From positions 1-33,674 of IMG/VR virus record IMGVR_UViG_3300006802_000283: a DNA stretch of 33,674 nt, one strand, 5' to 3'. This DNA is from a virus. The notes under the pieces were generated by a model. The model saw only the letters and a program-made list of their open reading frames with translations. It was not told the origin of the DNA and did no database searches. Both the position numbers and the translations under genes were made by a program. Below are positions 22,318-28,686 of this stretch, in pieces (positions within the stretch are counted from its first letter, which is position 1; every line of letters begins with the position of its first letter).

Positions 22318-22538
22318 AACGCAATGACATTTACGTAGTAAACAAATCAAACGGTGAGTATTGCTGCATGGTTAAACTGGATACATTGCTTTGCGAATTT
22401 GATGACGGAGTTGAGGTTTGGGAGGTCACAGATTTTGTTGACCACCATGCACAGACTTGTCATGCGCGTGATGAAGTGATGCCTACACCGATGATTGAAA
22501 TGAAAAGTATTGACCCACGATTTTGTATAAGAGTTTAA
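22314..22538 (+). CDS. small hypothetical protein
   Basis: The 74-residue protein (RNDIYVVNKSNGEYCCMVKL) has mixed strands, four Cys and a His pair (VDHHAQTCHA). The start is in an ATGA overlap with the degenerate microgene. A terminator follows the stop. No family is recognised. Confidence 0.6.
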   Translation: MKRNDIYVVNKSNGEYCCMVKLDTLLCEFDDGVEVWEVTDFVDHHAQTCHARDEVMPTPMIEMKSIDPRFCIRV

Positions 22539-22542
22539 ACGT

Positions 22543-22593
22543 CTGGCCGCAATCCTTTGAACCACCACACATCCGTTCGCGGCCAGTTTTTTT
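22543..22593 (+). terminator. intrinsic terminator
   Basis: CTGGCCGC and GCGGCCAG form an 8-base stem with a 28-base loop, followed by TTTTTTT. The next gene's AAGGAG site comes directly after. Confidence 0.8.
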
Positions 22594-22605
22594 AAGGAGA
22601 TTGAA

Positions 22606-22836
22606 ATGAAGAAGATTTTTAAAAAAAGAACCACTAGGTATGTTTCCGGTGTTCAGTTTAGCTTAGAAGAGCTAATCAAAGAATGCGGAATAGTCACGAT
22701 TTGTGACTCTGAAGTTTTTGAGGAAGCTGACACGGTAACTTTCAAACACAAAGGCAAAGAGCTAAACGCAGCAGAGATATTGATAACGGTGGATTTTGAT
22801 CCTGACGACTGGGTGGAAGAAGATTACTATGCTTAA
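22606..22836 (+). CDS. small acidic hypothetical protein
   Basis: The 76-residue protein has a basic start (MKKIFKKRTTR), a central helix (FSLEELIKECGIVTI) and an acidic end (FDPDDWVEEDYYA). AAGGAG lies upstream. No family is recognised. Confidence 0.6.
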   Translation: MKKIFKKRTTRYVSGVQFSLEELIKECGIVTICDSEVFEEADTVTFKHKGKELNAAEILITVDFDPDDWVEEDYYA

Positions 22837-22867
22837 ACTTTTGATTTTTGTTTTGTTGGTGGGGTGA
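22829..22867 (+). CDS. possible 12-residue hydrophobic peptide
   Basis: The frame MLKLLIFVLLVG overlaps the preceding stop and ends 3 bases before the next ATG. It may be only a coupling frame; too short to be sure. Confidence 0.25.
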   Translation: MLKLLIFVLLVG

Positions 22868-22870
22868 TTG

Positions 22871-23056
22871 ATGTACGAAACATACAACGAGGACACAGCA
22901 AGTCTTGTTGACCAAATAGCTTGGTCATTATGTCAGATCATTGATGATGATGCGCCGATGCGTTGGACTAGACATAGATATTACGCTGAGAGTATTACAA
23001 GGAACAAAGATTTGATGGGAAAATTGAGCCGGTATGCGGAAAATCATGACAAGTGA
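22871..23056 (+). CDS. small hypothetical protein
   Basis: The 61-residue acidic, helical protein (LVDQIAWSLCQIIDDDAPMRW in the middle) starts at ATG 22871, with GGTGGGG upstream; the TTG three bases earlier is less likely. No family is recognised. Confidence 0.6.
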   Translation: MYETYNEDTASLVDQIAWSLCQIIDDDAPMRWTRHRYYAESITRNKDLMGKLSRYAENHDK

Positions 23057-23065
23057 GGCGATTGA

Positions 23066-23194
23066 ATGAGCGTCAATCAATTAATAGCAATTATTTTAAT
23101 ATGCGTTTCCCTGGTGAGCTTTGCGTTTATTGTCGGCACTGCATTAGAAGAAAAGTCTAAAGTCGATCAATCATTGTGTTTTCGGTCGCGTTAA
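23066..23194 (+). CDS. 42-residue membrane protein
   Basis: ATG at 23066 after GTGAGGCG. One membrane helix (LIAIILICVSLVSFAFIVGT) is followed by a polar tail (LEEKSKVDQSLCFRSR). It precedes the DHH gene. Confidence 0.55.
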   Translation: MSVNQLIAIILICVSLVSFAFIVGTALEEKSKVDQSLCFRSR

Positions 23195-23196
23195 AA

Positions 23197-23217
23197 ACTG
23201 ACACAAAGAGGATAGAT
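23197..23217 (+). repeat. left copy of 21-bp repeat bracketing the DHH gene
   Basis: Contains CTGACACAAAGAGGATAGAT with the AGAGGA ribosome binding site of the DHH gene. An identical 21-bp copy is at 24082-24102, which provides the site for the next gene. Confidence 0.85.
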
Positions 23218-23219
23218 AA

Positions 23220-24086
23220 ATGAAACCATTATGTATATATCATGGTAATTGCGCTGATGGGTTTAGTGCAGCCTGGGCTGTTTGGAAAAAGCACGGTAAT
23301 AATTTTGACTATTACCCCGGCGTATATCAACAAGAGCCGCCAGAAGTCTCAGGAAGGGAGGTTTATTTAGTTGATTTCAGTTACAAAAGACCAGTGCTTG
23401 AGGAAATGGCTAGAGCAGCTAAGTGTATTACAGTCCTCGATCATCACAAATCCGCTCAAGAAGATTTGGCGTCGTATATTGACAATGCAAAAATGCGTAT
23501 GACACTAGACGAATTGCAAGGAATTTGCGGGCTCGAAGCGTCACTGCCAATACGTGCTAGATTTGACATGGATAAATCAGGCGCAGTTCTCGCCTGGGAG
23601 TATTTTCATCCTGGTACACACGTACCAAAATTATTATTGCATGTTCAAGATCGTGATTTGTGGCGGTTCGAACTGCCTATGACTAGAGAGATTCAAGCCT
23701 CGGTGTTTTCGTATGAGTACACGTTTGAAAATTGGGATATGTTGGCCAACTCGTTTGATAGCTTTGGGCATTCAAATCTTGCCAAGGAAGGCGCTGCAAT
23801 AGAGAGAAAGCATTTCAAAGATATTAAGGAGTTTTCAAAAAATGCTTACCGCGAAGTAATAGGTGGTTATGATGTTCCGGTAGTTAATTGTCCATACCAA
23901 TGGTCTAGTGATATGGCTGGAATGCTATCGGAAAACGAACCATTCGCCGCATGTTGGTGGAAAACACCTGGCGGAAAAACGTATTCTTTAAGAAGCAGGG
24001 AGGGCGGCATTGATGTGTCTGAAATAGCGAAAAAATATGGTGGCGGCGGTCATAAACATGCCGCGGGATTCTCGGTAAGTGACTGA
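23220..24086 (+). CDS. DHH/DHHA1 family phosphoesterase
   Basis: The 288-residue protein shows the DHH motifs in order: HGNCADG (8-14), LVDFSY (50-55), LDHHKSA (73-79), an acidic motif near 150 (QDRDLW), and the C-terminal DHHA1 signature GGGGHKHAAGF (274-284). Such Mn-dependent enzymes cut short oligonucleotides or linear/cyclic dinucleotides. Roles could be recycling nanoRNA or removing defence signalling nucleotides; the sequence does not choose. The gene is bracketed by a 21-bp exact direct repeat, a sign of recent acquisition. Confidence 0.9.
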   Translation: MKPLCIYHGNCADGFSAAWAVWKKHGNNFDYYPGVYQQEPPEVSGREVYLVDFSYKRPVLEEMARAAKCITVLDHHKSAQEDLASYIDNAKMRMTLDELQGICGLEASLPIRARFDMDKSGAVLAWEYFHPGTHVPKLLLHVQDRDLWRFELPMTREIQASVFSYEYTFENWDMLANSFDSFGHSNLAKEGAAIERKHFKDIKEFSKNAYREVIGGYDVPVVNCPYQWSSDMAGMLSENEPFAACWWKTPGGKTYSLRSREGGIDVSEIAKKYGGGGHKHAAGFSVSD

Positions 24087-24102
24087 CACAAAGAGGATAG
24101 AT
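24082..24102 (+). repeat. right copy of 21-bp repeat bracketing the DHH gene
   Basis: Identical to 23197-23217; overlaps the DHH stop codon and supplies the ribosome binding site of the gene at 24105. Confidence 0.85.
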
Positions 24103-24104
24103 TG

Positions 24105-24254
24105 ATGAGTGACAACTGGCTTTTGAAGCAAATACGCGACGCACAAAAGCGTAGGAAACTAATACCCAAAGACCGAAAGCCTTATGCGTGCTTCACAGGT
24201 GGCGATAACCGCATTTATGTTAAATACACAAGCGGGATATTAGACAATGAATAA
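24105..24254 (+). CDS. 49-residue basic hypothetical protein
   Basis: The product (MSDNWLLKQIRDAQKRRKLI...) is basic and polar. AGAGGA from the repeat lies upstream. The stop is within the next gene (8-bp overlap). No family is recognised. Confidence 0.5.
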   Translation: MSDNWLLKQIRDAQKRRKLIPKDRKPYACFTGGDNRIYVKYTSGILDNE

Positions 24255-24396
24255 GGCTATTGTTTTCCTACTTTCCCTTGCCGCCACAAATATTATGGTG
24301 GCGGGATGGGTAGCCTACCCATCCATAAATCTTGGCGTGGCGTTGTTTGTGTTCGGTCTAGCATTGGATTTGATGATTAGGAGGAACAATGACTGA
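24247..24396 (+). CDS. 49-residue two-helix membrane protein
   Basis: Two hydrophobic segments (IVFLLSLAATNIMVAGWVAY; LGVALFVFGLALDLMI) and a basic end (RRNND). It overlaps both neighbours by 8 bp. The middle of the gene contains a perfect GGATGGGTAG/CTACCCATCC inverted repeat. Confidence 0.5.
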   Translation: MNKAIVFLLSLAATNIMVAGWVAYPSINLGVALFVFGLALDLMIRRNND

Positions 24397-24561
24397 CAAA
24401 GAGGCGTGCGTTTGGGTGTATGATTGCAATTACTCAACGTATGATACGTCTTGCAATAATGCAATAATGCAATAATATTTCCAGATGGGTCACCAAGTGA
24501 TAACGATTATGTTTATTGCCCTTTTTGTAGCAAGCTTATCGAGGTGAAAGATGACTTATAA
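24389..24561 (+). pseudogene. zinc-ribbon gene frameshifted by a GCAATAAT tandem repeat
   Basis: Starting at ATG 24389, the frame MTDKEACVWVYDCNYSTYDT stops at 24475 inside three tandem copies of GCAATAAT (24453-24476). With two copies the frame would continue through IIFPDGSPSDNDYVYCPFCSKLIEVKDDL to a stop at 24561, a typical small phage zinc-ribbon protein (YCPFC). So the present copy number breaks the gene, by slippage. Phase variation or simple decay are both possible. Confidence 0.7.
24453..24476 (+). repeat. GCAATAAT x3 tandem repeat
   Basis: Three perfect 8-bp units within a coding region. Eight is not a multiple of three, so each gain or loss shifts the frame. Confidence 0.9.
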
Positions 24562-24739
24562 AGAATGTGCGCAGTGCGGTAACAAAAACCCTTTAGTGAC
24601 AACTTTTACGTCATTGGAAGGGCGTCGGCCCGATCAAAGGCCTGCGCGAGAAACGGTCACGGTAGATTGTAATAAGTGTGGGCATATAGAAGTTTACCGA
24701 TATGAATACGGCAAGCTGATCGAGGTGAAAGATGATTAA
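24551..24739 (+). CDS. small zinc-ribbon protein
   Basis: The 62-residue protein has CAQCGNK (6-12) and CNKCGHIE (40-47), a four-Cys zinc ribbon. It ends GKLIEVKDD, matching the end of the broken gene before it. The two 25-base segments for these ends (24530-24554, 24711-24735) are identical but for one base and bracket the gene. Possibly a DNA- or RNA-binding accessory. Confidence 0.65.
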   Translation: MTYKECAQCGNKNPLVTTFTSLEGRRPDQRPARETVTVDCNKCGHIEVYRYEYGKLIEVKDD

Positions 24740-24887
24740 AGAATCTGTCAAGCATATGCTGTATTGTGATGATATGATTCCTCCTTGGTATAAGATGCCG
24801 TCGTGGTGGGCTATGTTCTATCACAACTCCAAAGTGCTAGATGAGATGGTAGCGGAAAACCAAAAGATGGGGCTATATGATGACTAA
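24732..24887 (+). CDS. 51-residue hypothetical protein
   Basis: ATG at 24732 lies in the duplicated GAGGTGAAAGATGA segment, which gives it a ribosome binding site. The product has a Trp-rich middle (PPWYKMPSWWAMFYHNSKVL) and an acidic helix. No family is recognised. Confidence 0.5.
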   Translation: MIKESVKHMLYCDDMIPPWYKMPSWWAMFYHNSKVLDEMVAENQKMGLYDD

Positions 24888-25038
24888 AGGGTTTAAAACA
24901 AACAAGCCTTTGCCCGATGGGTTTTAGAAGAATAGCCTATTGAGTGCGGATATAGAGATAATGAAAGTGATAGTGATTATTCAAAAAGGGGAAGTGTTTA
25001 ACACGATGTTTGTGAATAAGGCTAAAGAGTTTAAATAG
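24880..25038 (+). pseudogene. decayed small gene(s)
   Basis: ATG at 24880 gives MTKGFKTNKPLPDGF then TAG. Another frame of the same stretch reads PIECGYRDNESDSDYSKRG to a stop near 25000, and a third gives a 25-residue frame from 24961. None is convincing alone; the pattern suggests remnants of one frameshifted protein. Confidence 0.3.
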
Positions 25039-25062
25039 ACAATTGTTAAAGAGGTGAAGTTT

Positions 25063-25338
25063 ATGAGCGTAACACGTAACGATATTGTACAAGCTAAAGA
25101 GCAATCCATAGCGTTGTTTGACGAACTACTGGCACAGTTCGGTGATAGTCAACCAATCACTACGGTAGAGGTCACGTATGAAGATGCGATGATCCTCGCC
25201 CGGACATTAACAGACTCCAACCGTAGGGCTGATCTACTTAAGCTACTGGAGAGCTGCGGTGCTAAATCCATGTCATCGTTAGATTCCAGCAAGTACGAAC
25301 GTTTCGTTCAGCAAGGTCGGAAGCTACTCAATGACTAG
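25063..25338 (+). CDS. hypothetical helical protein
   Basis: The product of about 91 residues from ATG 25063 (GAGGTGA upstream; the GTG at 25054 is in that site) is helical and acidic (IVQAKEQSIALFDELLAQFGD...). It overlaps the DUF2800 gene by 8 bp and so belongs to the recombination/replication group. No family is recognised. Confidence 0.65.
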   Translation: MSVTRNDIVQAKEQSIALFDELLAQFGDSQPITTVEVTYEDAMILARTLTDSNRRADLLKLLESCGAKSMSSLDSSKYERFVQQGRKLLND

Positions 25339-26473
25339 CGCCGGGGAGCACTCCGATCCCGCAATATCGGCGTCATCCAGGTGGTTTAGGTGTCCTGCGT
25401 CGGTACAGTTGTGTAGAGGCTTAGATGATCCAGGTAATCCCGCAGCAGCCGAAGGCACCTGCGCTCACGAGTTAGCCTACGAGGTGTTGACTACCGGGCG
25501 CGGCATTAAAACGTACATCGGTCACTATTTTAACGGGATTAAAGTAGACGAGGAAATGGCTGAATACGTTTTAATGTACGTTGAGATGGTTCAGTCGTAT
25601 GTTGAGATGGGGTTTGAGTTGTATGCAGAACACCGTGTTTACCTAGATCCTGTCTGCCCCGGCCTATTCGGCACGGCAGATGCTATCTTAATTAACATCA
25701 AAACACGTGAGCTGGTTATTATCGATTTGAAGTATGGTCGAGTATTGGTACACGCGGAGAACAACGAGCAGCTACTTTTGTATATCATCGGTGCGTTAAA
25801 CGAGTTTGGTTTGTTATTTGAACCATTGACGTTTACCGCTGTGATCTGTCAACCTCGTCAGCATCATTTTCCGCAAGCCACCTACGATGCGTCGGACATA
25901 AGTGCGTTTGCGATCACAGCTAATGAAGCATTTAAGGAGATCAACGATCCTAACCCAAAGTTTGTCGCCGGAGAGGTACAATGTAAGTACTGTTTAGCCA
26001 AGAAGCATGGCGTATGTCCTGAGCTTAACCGGCAGAAAAATATCGCAGTCTATGGAGCCGACAACACTCCTGCGCTGCGTGATGTGAATGCACTAACTCA
26101 TGATGAGCTGGCAGAAATCTATCCTTCTATGGATCTGGTTATCTCTTTCTGTCAGTCTGTTAAAGAGAAGGTGATGGAAGACGCGGCGCGTGGGCATCCG
26201 CCCCCCGGATATGTCTACAAACCAACGGGAGGACGGAAGGGGAACCGGGTGTTCACCGACGTGAAAAAAGTAGCGACGTTATTAAAAGGTTGGGGCTATG
26301 CGACTGATGCAGTTGCTAAGGCTTCTCTTTTAAGCGTTGCTCAAATAGAGAAGGTCATTTCTGACGAGCATTTTAAGAAACTGGAAGGCTATATCGATCA
26401 ACCCGAAGGTAAACCTCGACTTGTTAAAGATGACCGTGGCGATGAGACATTAGATGACTCTGACTTTGACTAA
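25331..26473 (+). CDS. DUF2800 PD-(D/E)XK nuclease-like protein
   Basis: The 380-residue protein matches the DUF2800 family, related to Cas4/RecB-type nucleases: SASSRWFRCPASVQL near the start, AEGTCAHELAYEVL (40-53), GTADAI (114-119) and ELVIIDLKYGRV (127-138) holding the D...DxK active-site residues, QLLLYIIGA, and a C-terminal cysteine group (CKYC, C before PELNR) for a possible Fe-S cluster. It probably resects DNA ends for recombination, with the ssDNA-binding protein encoded next. Confidence 0.9.
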   Translation: MTSAGEHSDPAISASSRWFRCPASVQLCRGLDDPGNPAAAEGTCAHELAYEVLTTGRGIKTYIGHYFNGIKVDEEMAEYVLMYVEMVQSYVEMGFELYAEHRVYLDPVCPGLFGTADAILINIKTRELVIIDLKYGRVLVHAENNEQLLLYIIGALNEFGLLFEPLTFTAVICQPRQHHFPQATYDASDISAFAITANEAFKEINDPNPKFVAGEVQCKYCLAKKHGVCPELNRQKNIAVYGADNTPALRDVNALTHDELAEIYPSMDLVISFCQSVKEKVMEDAARGHPPPGYVYKPTGGRKGNRVFTDVKKVATLLKGWGYATDAVAKASLLSVAQIEKVISDEHFKKLEGYIDQPEGKPRLVKDDRGDETLDDSDFD

Positions 26474-26485
26474 AGGAAAACACTT

Positions 26486-27058
26486 ATGAAAGTAAAATTA
26501 CGTGGTATTAGAATATCGTTTGCAAAATCACTATTTGTACCGAGGGAAGATGCTAAGGGAAAACTGAAATACAGCGTATGTGCGCTGCTGGACCCGAAAA
26601 CTAAAGAGGGCAAGGAATCGATTGCTAGGCTTGAAGATGCGTTGGATGCTGTGGCTAAGGAGAAATGGGGGGCTAAGGTGCCGCCCACGGCACGTAAGCT
26701 ACGAATCCATGATGGGGATGAGAAGCTGAACGATAGTGGCGATGTTCTTGAGGGGTTTGCCGGGATGAAATACTTCAATGCTTACAACGAGAAGAAGCCA
26801 GATCTTAGGGACGGACACTTGAAAGTTGAAGGAGATCAATCGTCATGCAGCATTAAATCCGGGGACTACGGTACGTTGTTTGTGAATCTGTGGGCGATGG
26901 ACGATGCCAACTACGGTAAGAAGATTAATTTTTCACTACTTGGGTTTCAGAAGCTTCGCAATGGCGAGTCACTTGGTGGATCTGATCCTACTATTTCTGA
27001 GGATGAGTGGGATGAACCGGAGGAGTCCGATGATGAGAACGATCCGCTATTGAACTAA
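26486..27058 (+). CDS. DUF2815 single-stranded DNA-binding protein
   Basis: The 190-residue protein fits DUF2815 (gp2.5-like OB fold): VKLRGIRISFAKSLFVPREDAKGKLKYSVCALLDP at the start, GFAGMKYFNAYNEKKPDLRD in the middle, GDYGTLFVNLWAMDDANYGKKINFSLLGFQKLR, and an acidic C-terminal tail (EDEWDEPEESDDENDP) as in ssDNA-binding proteins that recruit partners. AAGGAAAA lies upstream. Confidence 0.88.
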   Translation: MKVKLRGIRISFAKSLFVPREDAKGKLKYSVCALLDPKTKEGKESIARLEDALDAVAKEKWGAKVPPTARKLRIHDGDEKLNDSGDVLEGFAGMKYFNAYNEKKPDLRDGHLKVEGDQSSCSIKSGDYGTLFVNLWAMDDANYGKKINFSLLGFQKLRNGESLGGSDPTISEDEWDEPEESDDENDPLLN

Positions 27059-27073
27059 TTTACACCCAACGTT

Positions 27074-27109
27074 GGGGCGGGTTCCTACTCCTCGATCCGC
27101 CCCCTTTTT
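27074..27109 (+). terminator. intrinsic terminator after the ssDNA-binding gene
   Basis: GGGGCGG and CCGCCCC form a stem around a 16-base loop, followed by CTTTTT. It may lower expression of the downstream polymerase genes relative to the SSB. Confidence 0.8.
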
Positions 27110-27120
27110 AAAGGAGTCCT

Positions 27121-27558
27121 ATGATGACGAAAGCGCTTGATAAACAAGTTGGTGGTAAGCATTATCAGAAGTTTGCGATCCAACCTTTAGAGTTCATTTC
27201 CAAAAACGATCTGTCGTTCTCGGTGGGAAACGTTGTGAAGTACGTTTGCCGACATAAGTTTAAAAACGGAGCGGAAGACATCCAAAAAGCAATTCATTAC
27301 TGCTTGGTGATCCTTGAATTTGAGTACGGTATTGTGCAAGAAGGCGAGAACCCTGATTTGATTGCAGAGAAAGAGGCATCCGCCGCCCTTCGCGTATCGC
27401 TACGTGATGCCCACGACAAGCTGGCTACGCTGCAACAGGAGTATGAGACAGCACAGCATAACATTAATCAGTTGTTGCTCGAGAACGCACAGTTACTAGA
27501 TGAGCAGCCGGTAGACTACCCGCCCATTGGGACTTCAAATGAAGATTATAAAAGCTAA
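27121..27558 (+). CDS. DUF3310 protein with C-terminal coiled coil
   Basis: The first 75 residues (KQVGGKHYQKFAIQPLEFI ... LSFSVGNVVKYVCRHKFKNGAEDIQKAIHYCLVIL) match DUF3310, a small phage domain often called nucleotide-kinase-like but of unproven activity. Residues 80-130 form a coiled coil (LRDAHDKLATLQQEYETAQHN). AAGGAG lies upstream. The last 20 bases overlap the first gene of the second glycine-repeat cluster. Confidence 0.85.
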   Translation: MMTKALDKQVGGKHYQKFAIQPLEFISKNDLSFSVGNVVKYVCRHKFKNGAEDIQKAIHYCLVILEFEYGIVQEGENPDLIAEKEASAALRVSLRDAHDKLATLQQEYETAQHNINQLLLENAQLLDEQPVDYPPIGTSNEDYKS

Positions 27559-27706
27559 CTGGGTAGCGGCCCGTGGATATGGCTGGGGCCGTGGCTATGG
27601 CTATGGCTGGGGCCATGGCAATGGCAAGGGCTATGGCGATGGTTGGGGGTATGGCTATGGCAGCGGCACGGGCAGTGGCTGGTGGAGCTGGAGGAACTTT
27701 GAATGA
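27539..27706 (+). CDS. glycine-repeat microprotein 6
   Basis: The 55-residue product starts MKIIKANWVAARGYGWGRG and then has 18 consecutive X-Gly dipeptides (X = R, Y, W, H, N, K, D, S, T), ending with WWSWRNFE. It starts inside the DUF3310 gene in another frame, and the stop overlaps the next start (ATGA). Confidence 0.75.
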   Translation: MKIIKANWVAARGYGWGRGYGYGWGHGNGKGYGDGWGYGYGSGTGSGWWSWRNFE

Positions 27707-27819
27707 AGATTATATACTTTAAGTATCCAATATCGCAGAGAAGCGAGACGCATATGGGCGCAGGTACAGGTAGTGGCTGGGCAGGGGCTGGGGGGATGAT
27801 GACATATGAAGATTATTAA
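27703..27819 (+). CDS. glycine-repeat microprotein 7, reduced
   Basis: The 38-residue product starts MKIIYFKYPISQRSETHMGA, has a short GTGSGWAGAGG part and ends MMTYEDY. It has the leader but few repeats. Overlaps of 4 and 14 bp with neighbours. Confidence 0.65.
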   Translation: MKIIYFKYPISQRSETHMGAGTGSGWAGAGGMMTYEDY

Positions 27820-27913
27820 AGCTAACTGGGTATGGGGCGACGGCAATGGCTATGGCCGGGGCACCAATAGAGGAGACGGGTATGTGGGTATCCTCTGGGA
27901 GGTAAGGCAATGA
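27806..27913 (+). CDS. glycine-repeat microprotein 8
   Basis: The 35-residue product starts MKIIKANWVWGDGNGYGRG and ends ILWEVRQ. Its first 27 bases differ at one position from microprotein 6. The stop overlaps the exonuclease start (ATGA); GGGAGGT in its last codons serves as the ribosome binding site for that gene. Confidence 0.7.
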   Translation: MKIIKANWVWGDGNGYGRGTNRGDGYVGILWEVRQ

Positions 27914-28497
27914 TTATCTGGATTGACACTGAAACGTTTAATACCCGTGAAAACGACATAAAGGCGGTGGGCACAGTTAAATACGCTCAGACATGCGAAC
28001 TGTTATTGGTGACATTAGCCGTCGATCACGACAAGCCCATCGTAGTTGATTACACATCGGGGGAAACGCTTCAAATAGACCAACATGGCATGAGAGTAAA
28101 CACTCAGAAGTCCATGTTCTGGGAGTTGAGCGACGTTTCGTTTATGTGTGTCGCGCAAAACGCTATGTTTGATCGACACGTGCTGGGGGCAAAGGGCATC
28201 GTACCCCACGATGTGGTGTGGCAAGACAACATGGCGCGATGTTTAACCATGGGCCTTCCGGCTAGCCTTGCGGGGCAATGTGAAGCACTGGGCATCGCAG
28301 AAGATCAAGCGAAGCTGTCTGAAGGTAAGAAATTGATTAACCGATTTTGTAAGCCTGCCCCGGATAATCATAAGGCGGAGCGCTACACGAAAGAGACACA
28401 CCCCGATGAGTGGGCTAGATTTATTGAGTACGCAAAGCAGGATATTGTTGCTATGCGTGAGGTTTGGAAAAAAACACCAGGGTGGAATTACCGATGA
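27910..28497 (+). CDS. 3'-5' exonuclease (DnaQ/PolA proofreading domain)
   Basis: The 195-residue protein is a DEDDy-type exonuclease: IDTET (5-9), AQNAMFD (82-88, N84 and D88) and EYAKQDIVAM (Y174, D178). It corresponds to the proofreading domain of family A DNA polymerases, here separate from the polymerase part, which is encoded two genes on. It probably acts with it at the fork. Confidence 0.9.
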   Translation: MIIWIDTETFNTRENDIKAVGTVKYAQTCELLLVTLAVDHDKPIVVDYTSGETLQIDQHGMRVNTQKSMFWELSDVSFMCVAQNAMFDRHVLGAKGIVPHDVVWQDNMARCLTMGLPASLAGQCEALGIAEDQAKLSEGKKLINRFCKPAPDNHKAERYTKETHPDEWARFIEYAKQDIVAMREVWKKTPGWNYR

Positions 28498-28682
28498 AAG
28501 ACATAACGAGTTTAGAAGAGCTGTTTGAGAGTTTGGAAGACATTAACTACGCAAGTAAGATAGCTGACGTGGCTAAATCTCTTGATGATGAATTAGCGGC
28601 TAGAGACATACGAGATCCCTTAAAGCACGACATTGTGGTTGCCGTGACCAGCGGATTTAAAGTCAGCTATACAATGCGCTAA
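28494..28682 (+). CDS. small helical protein between exonuclease and polymerase
   Basis: The 62-residue product from ATG 28494 (ATGA overlap) is acidic and helical (ITSLEELFESLEDINYASKIADVAKSLDDEL). It might act as a linker or adaptor between the two polymerase pieces, or be an unrelated insertion. No family is recognised. Confidence 0.6.
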   Translation: MKDITSLEELFESLEDINYASKIADVAKSLDDELAARDIRDPLKHDIVVAVTSGFKVSYTMR

Positions 28683-28686
28683 TACG

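Noticed and set aside
24247-24396. GGATGGGTAG/CTACCCATCC inverted repeat as a regulatory site
   Set aside because: It lies inside a coding frame where the codons GGA TGG GTA GCC TAC CCA TCC explain it; with a 1-base centre it is noted only in the gene entry.
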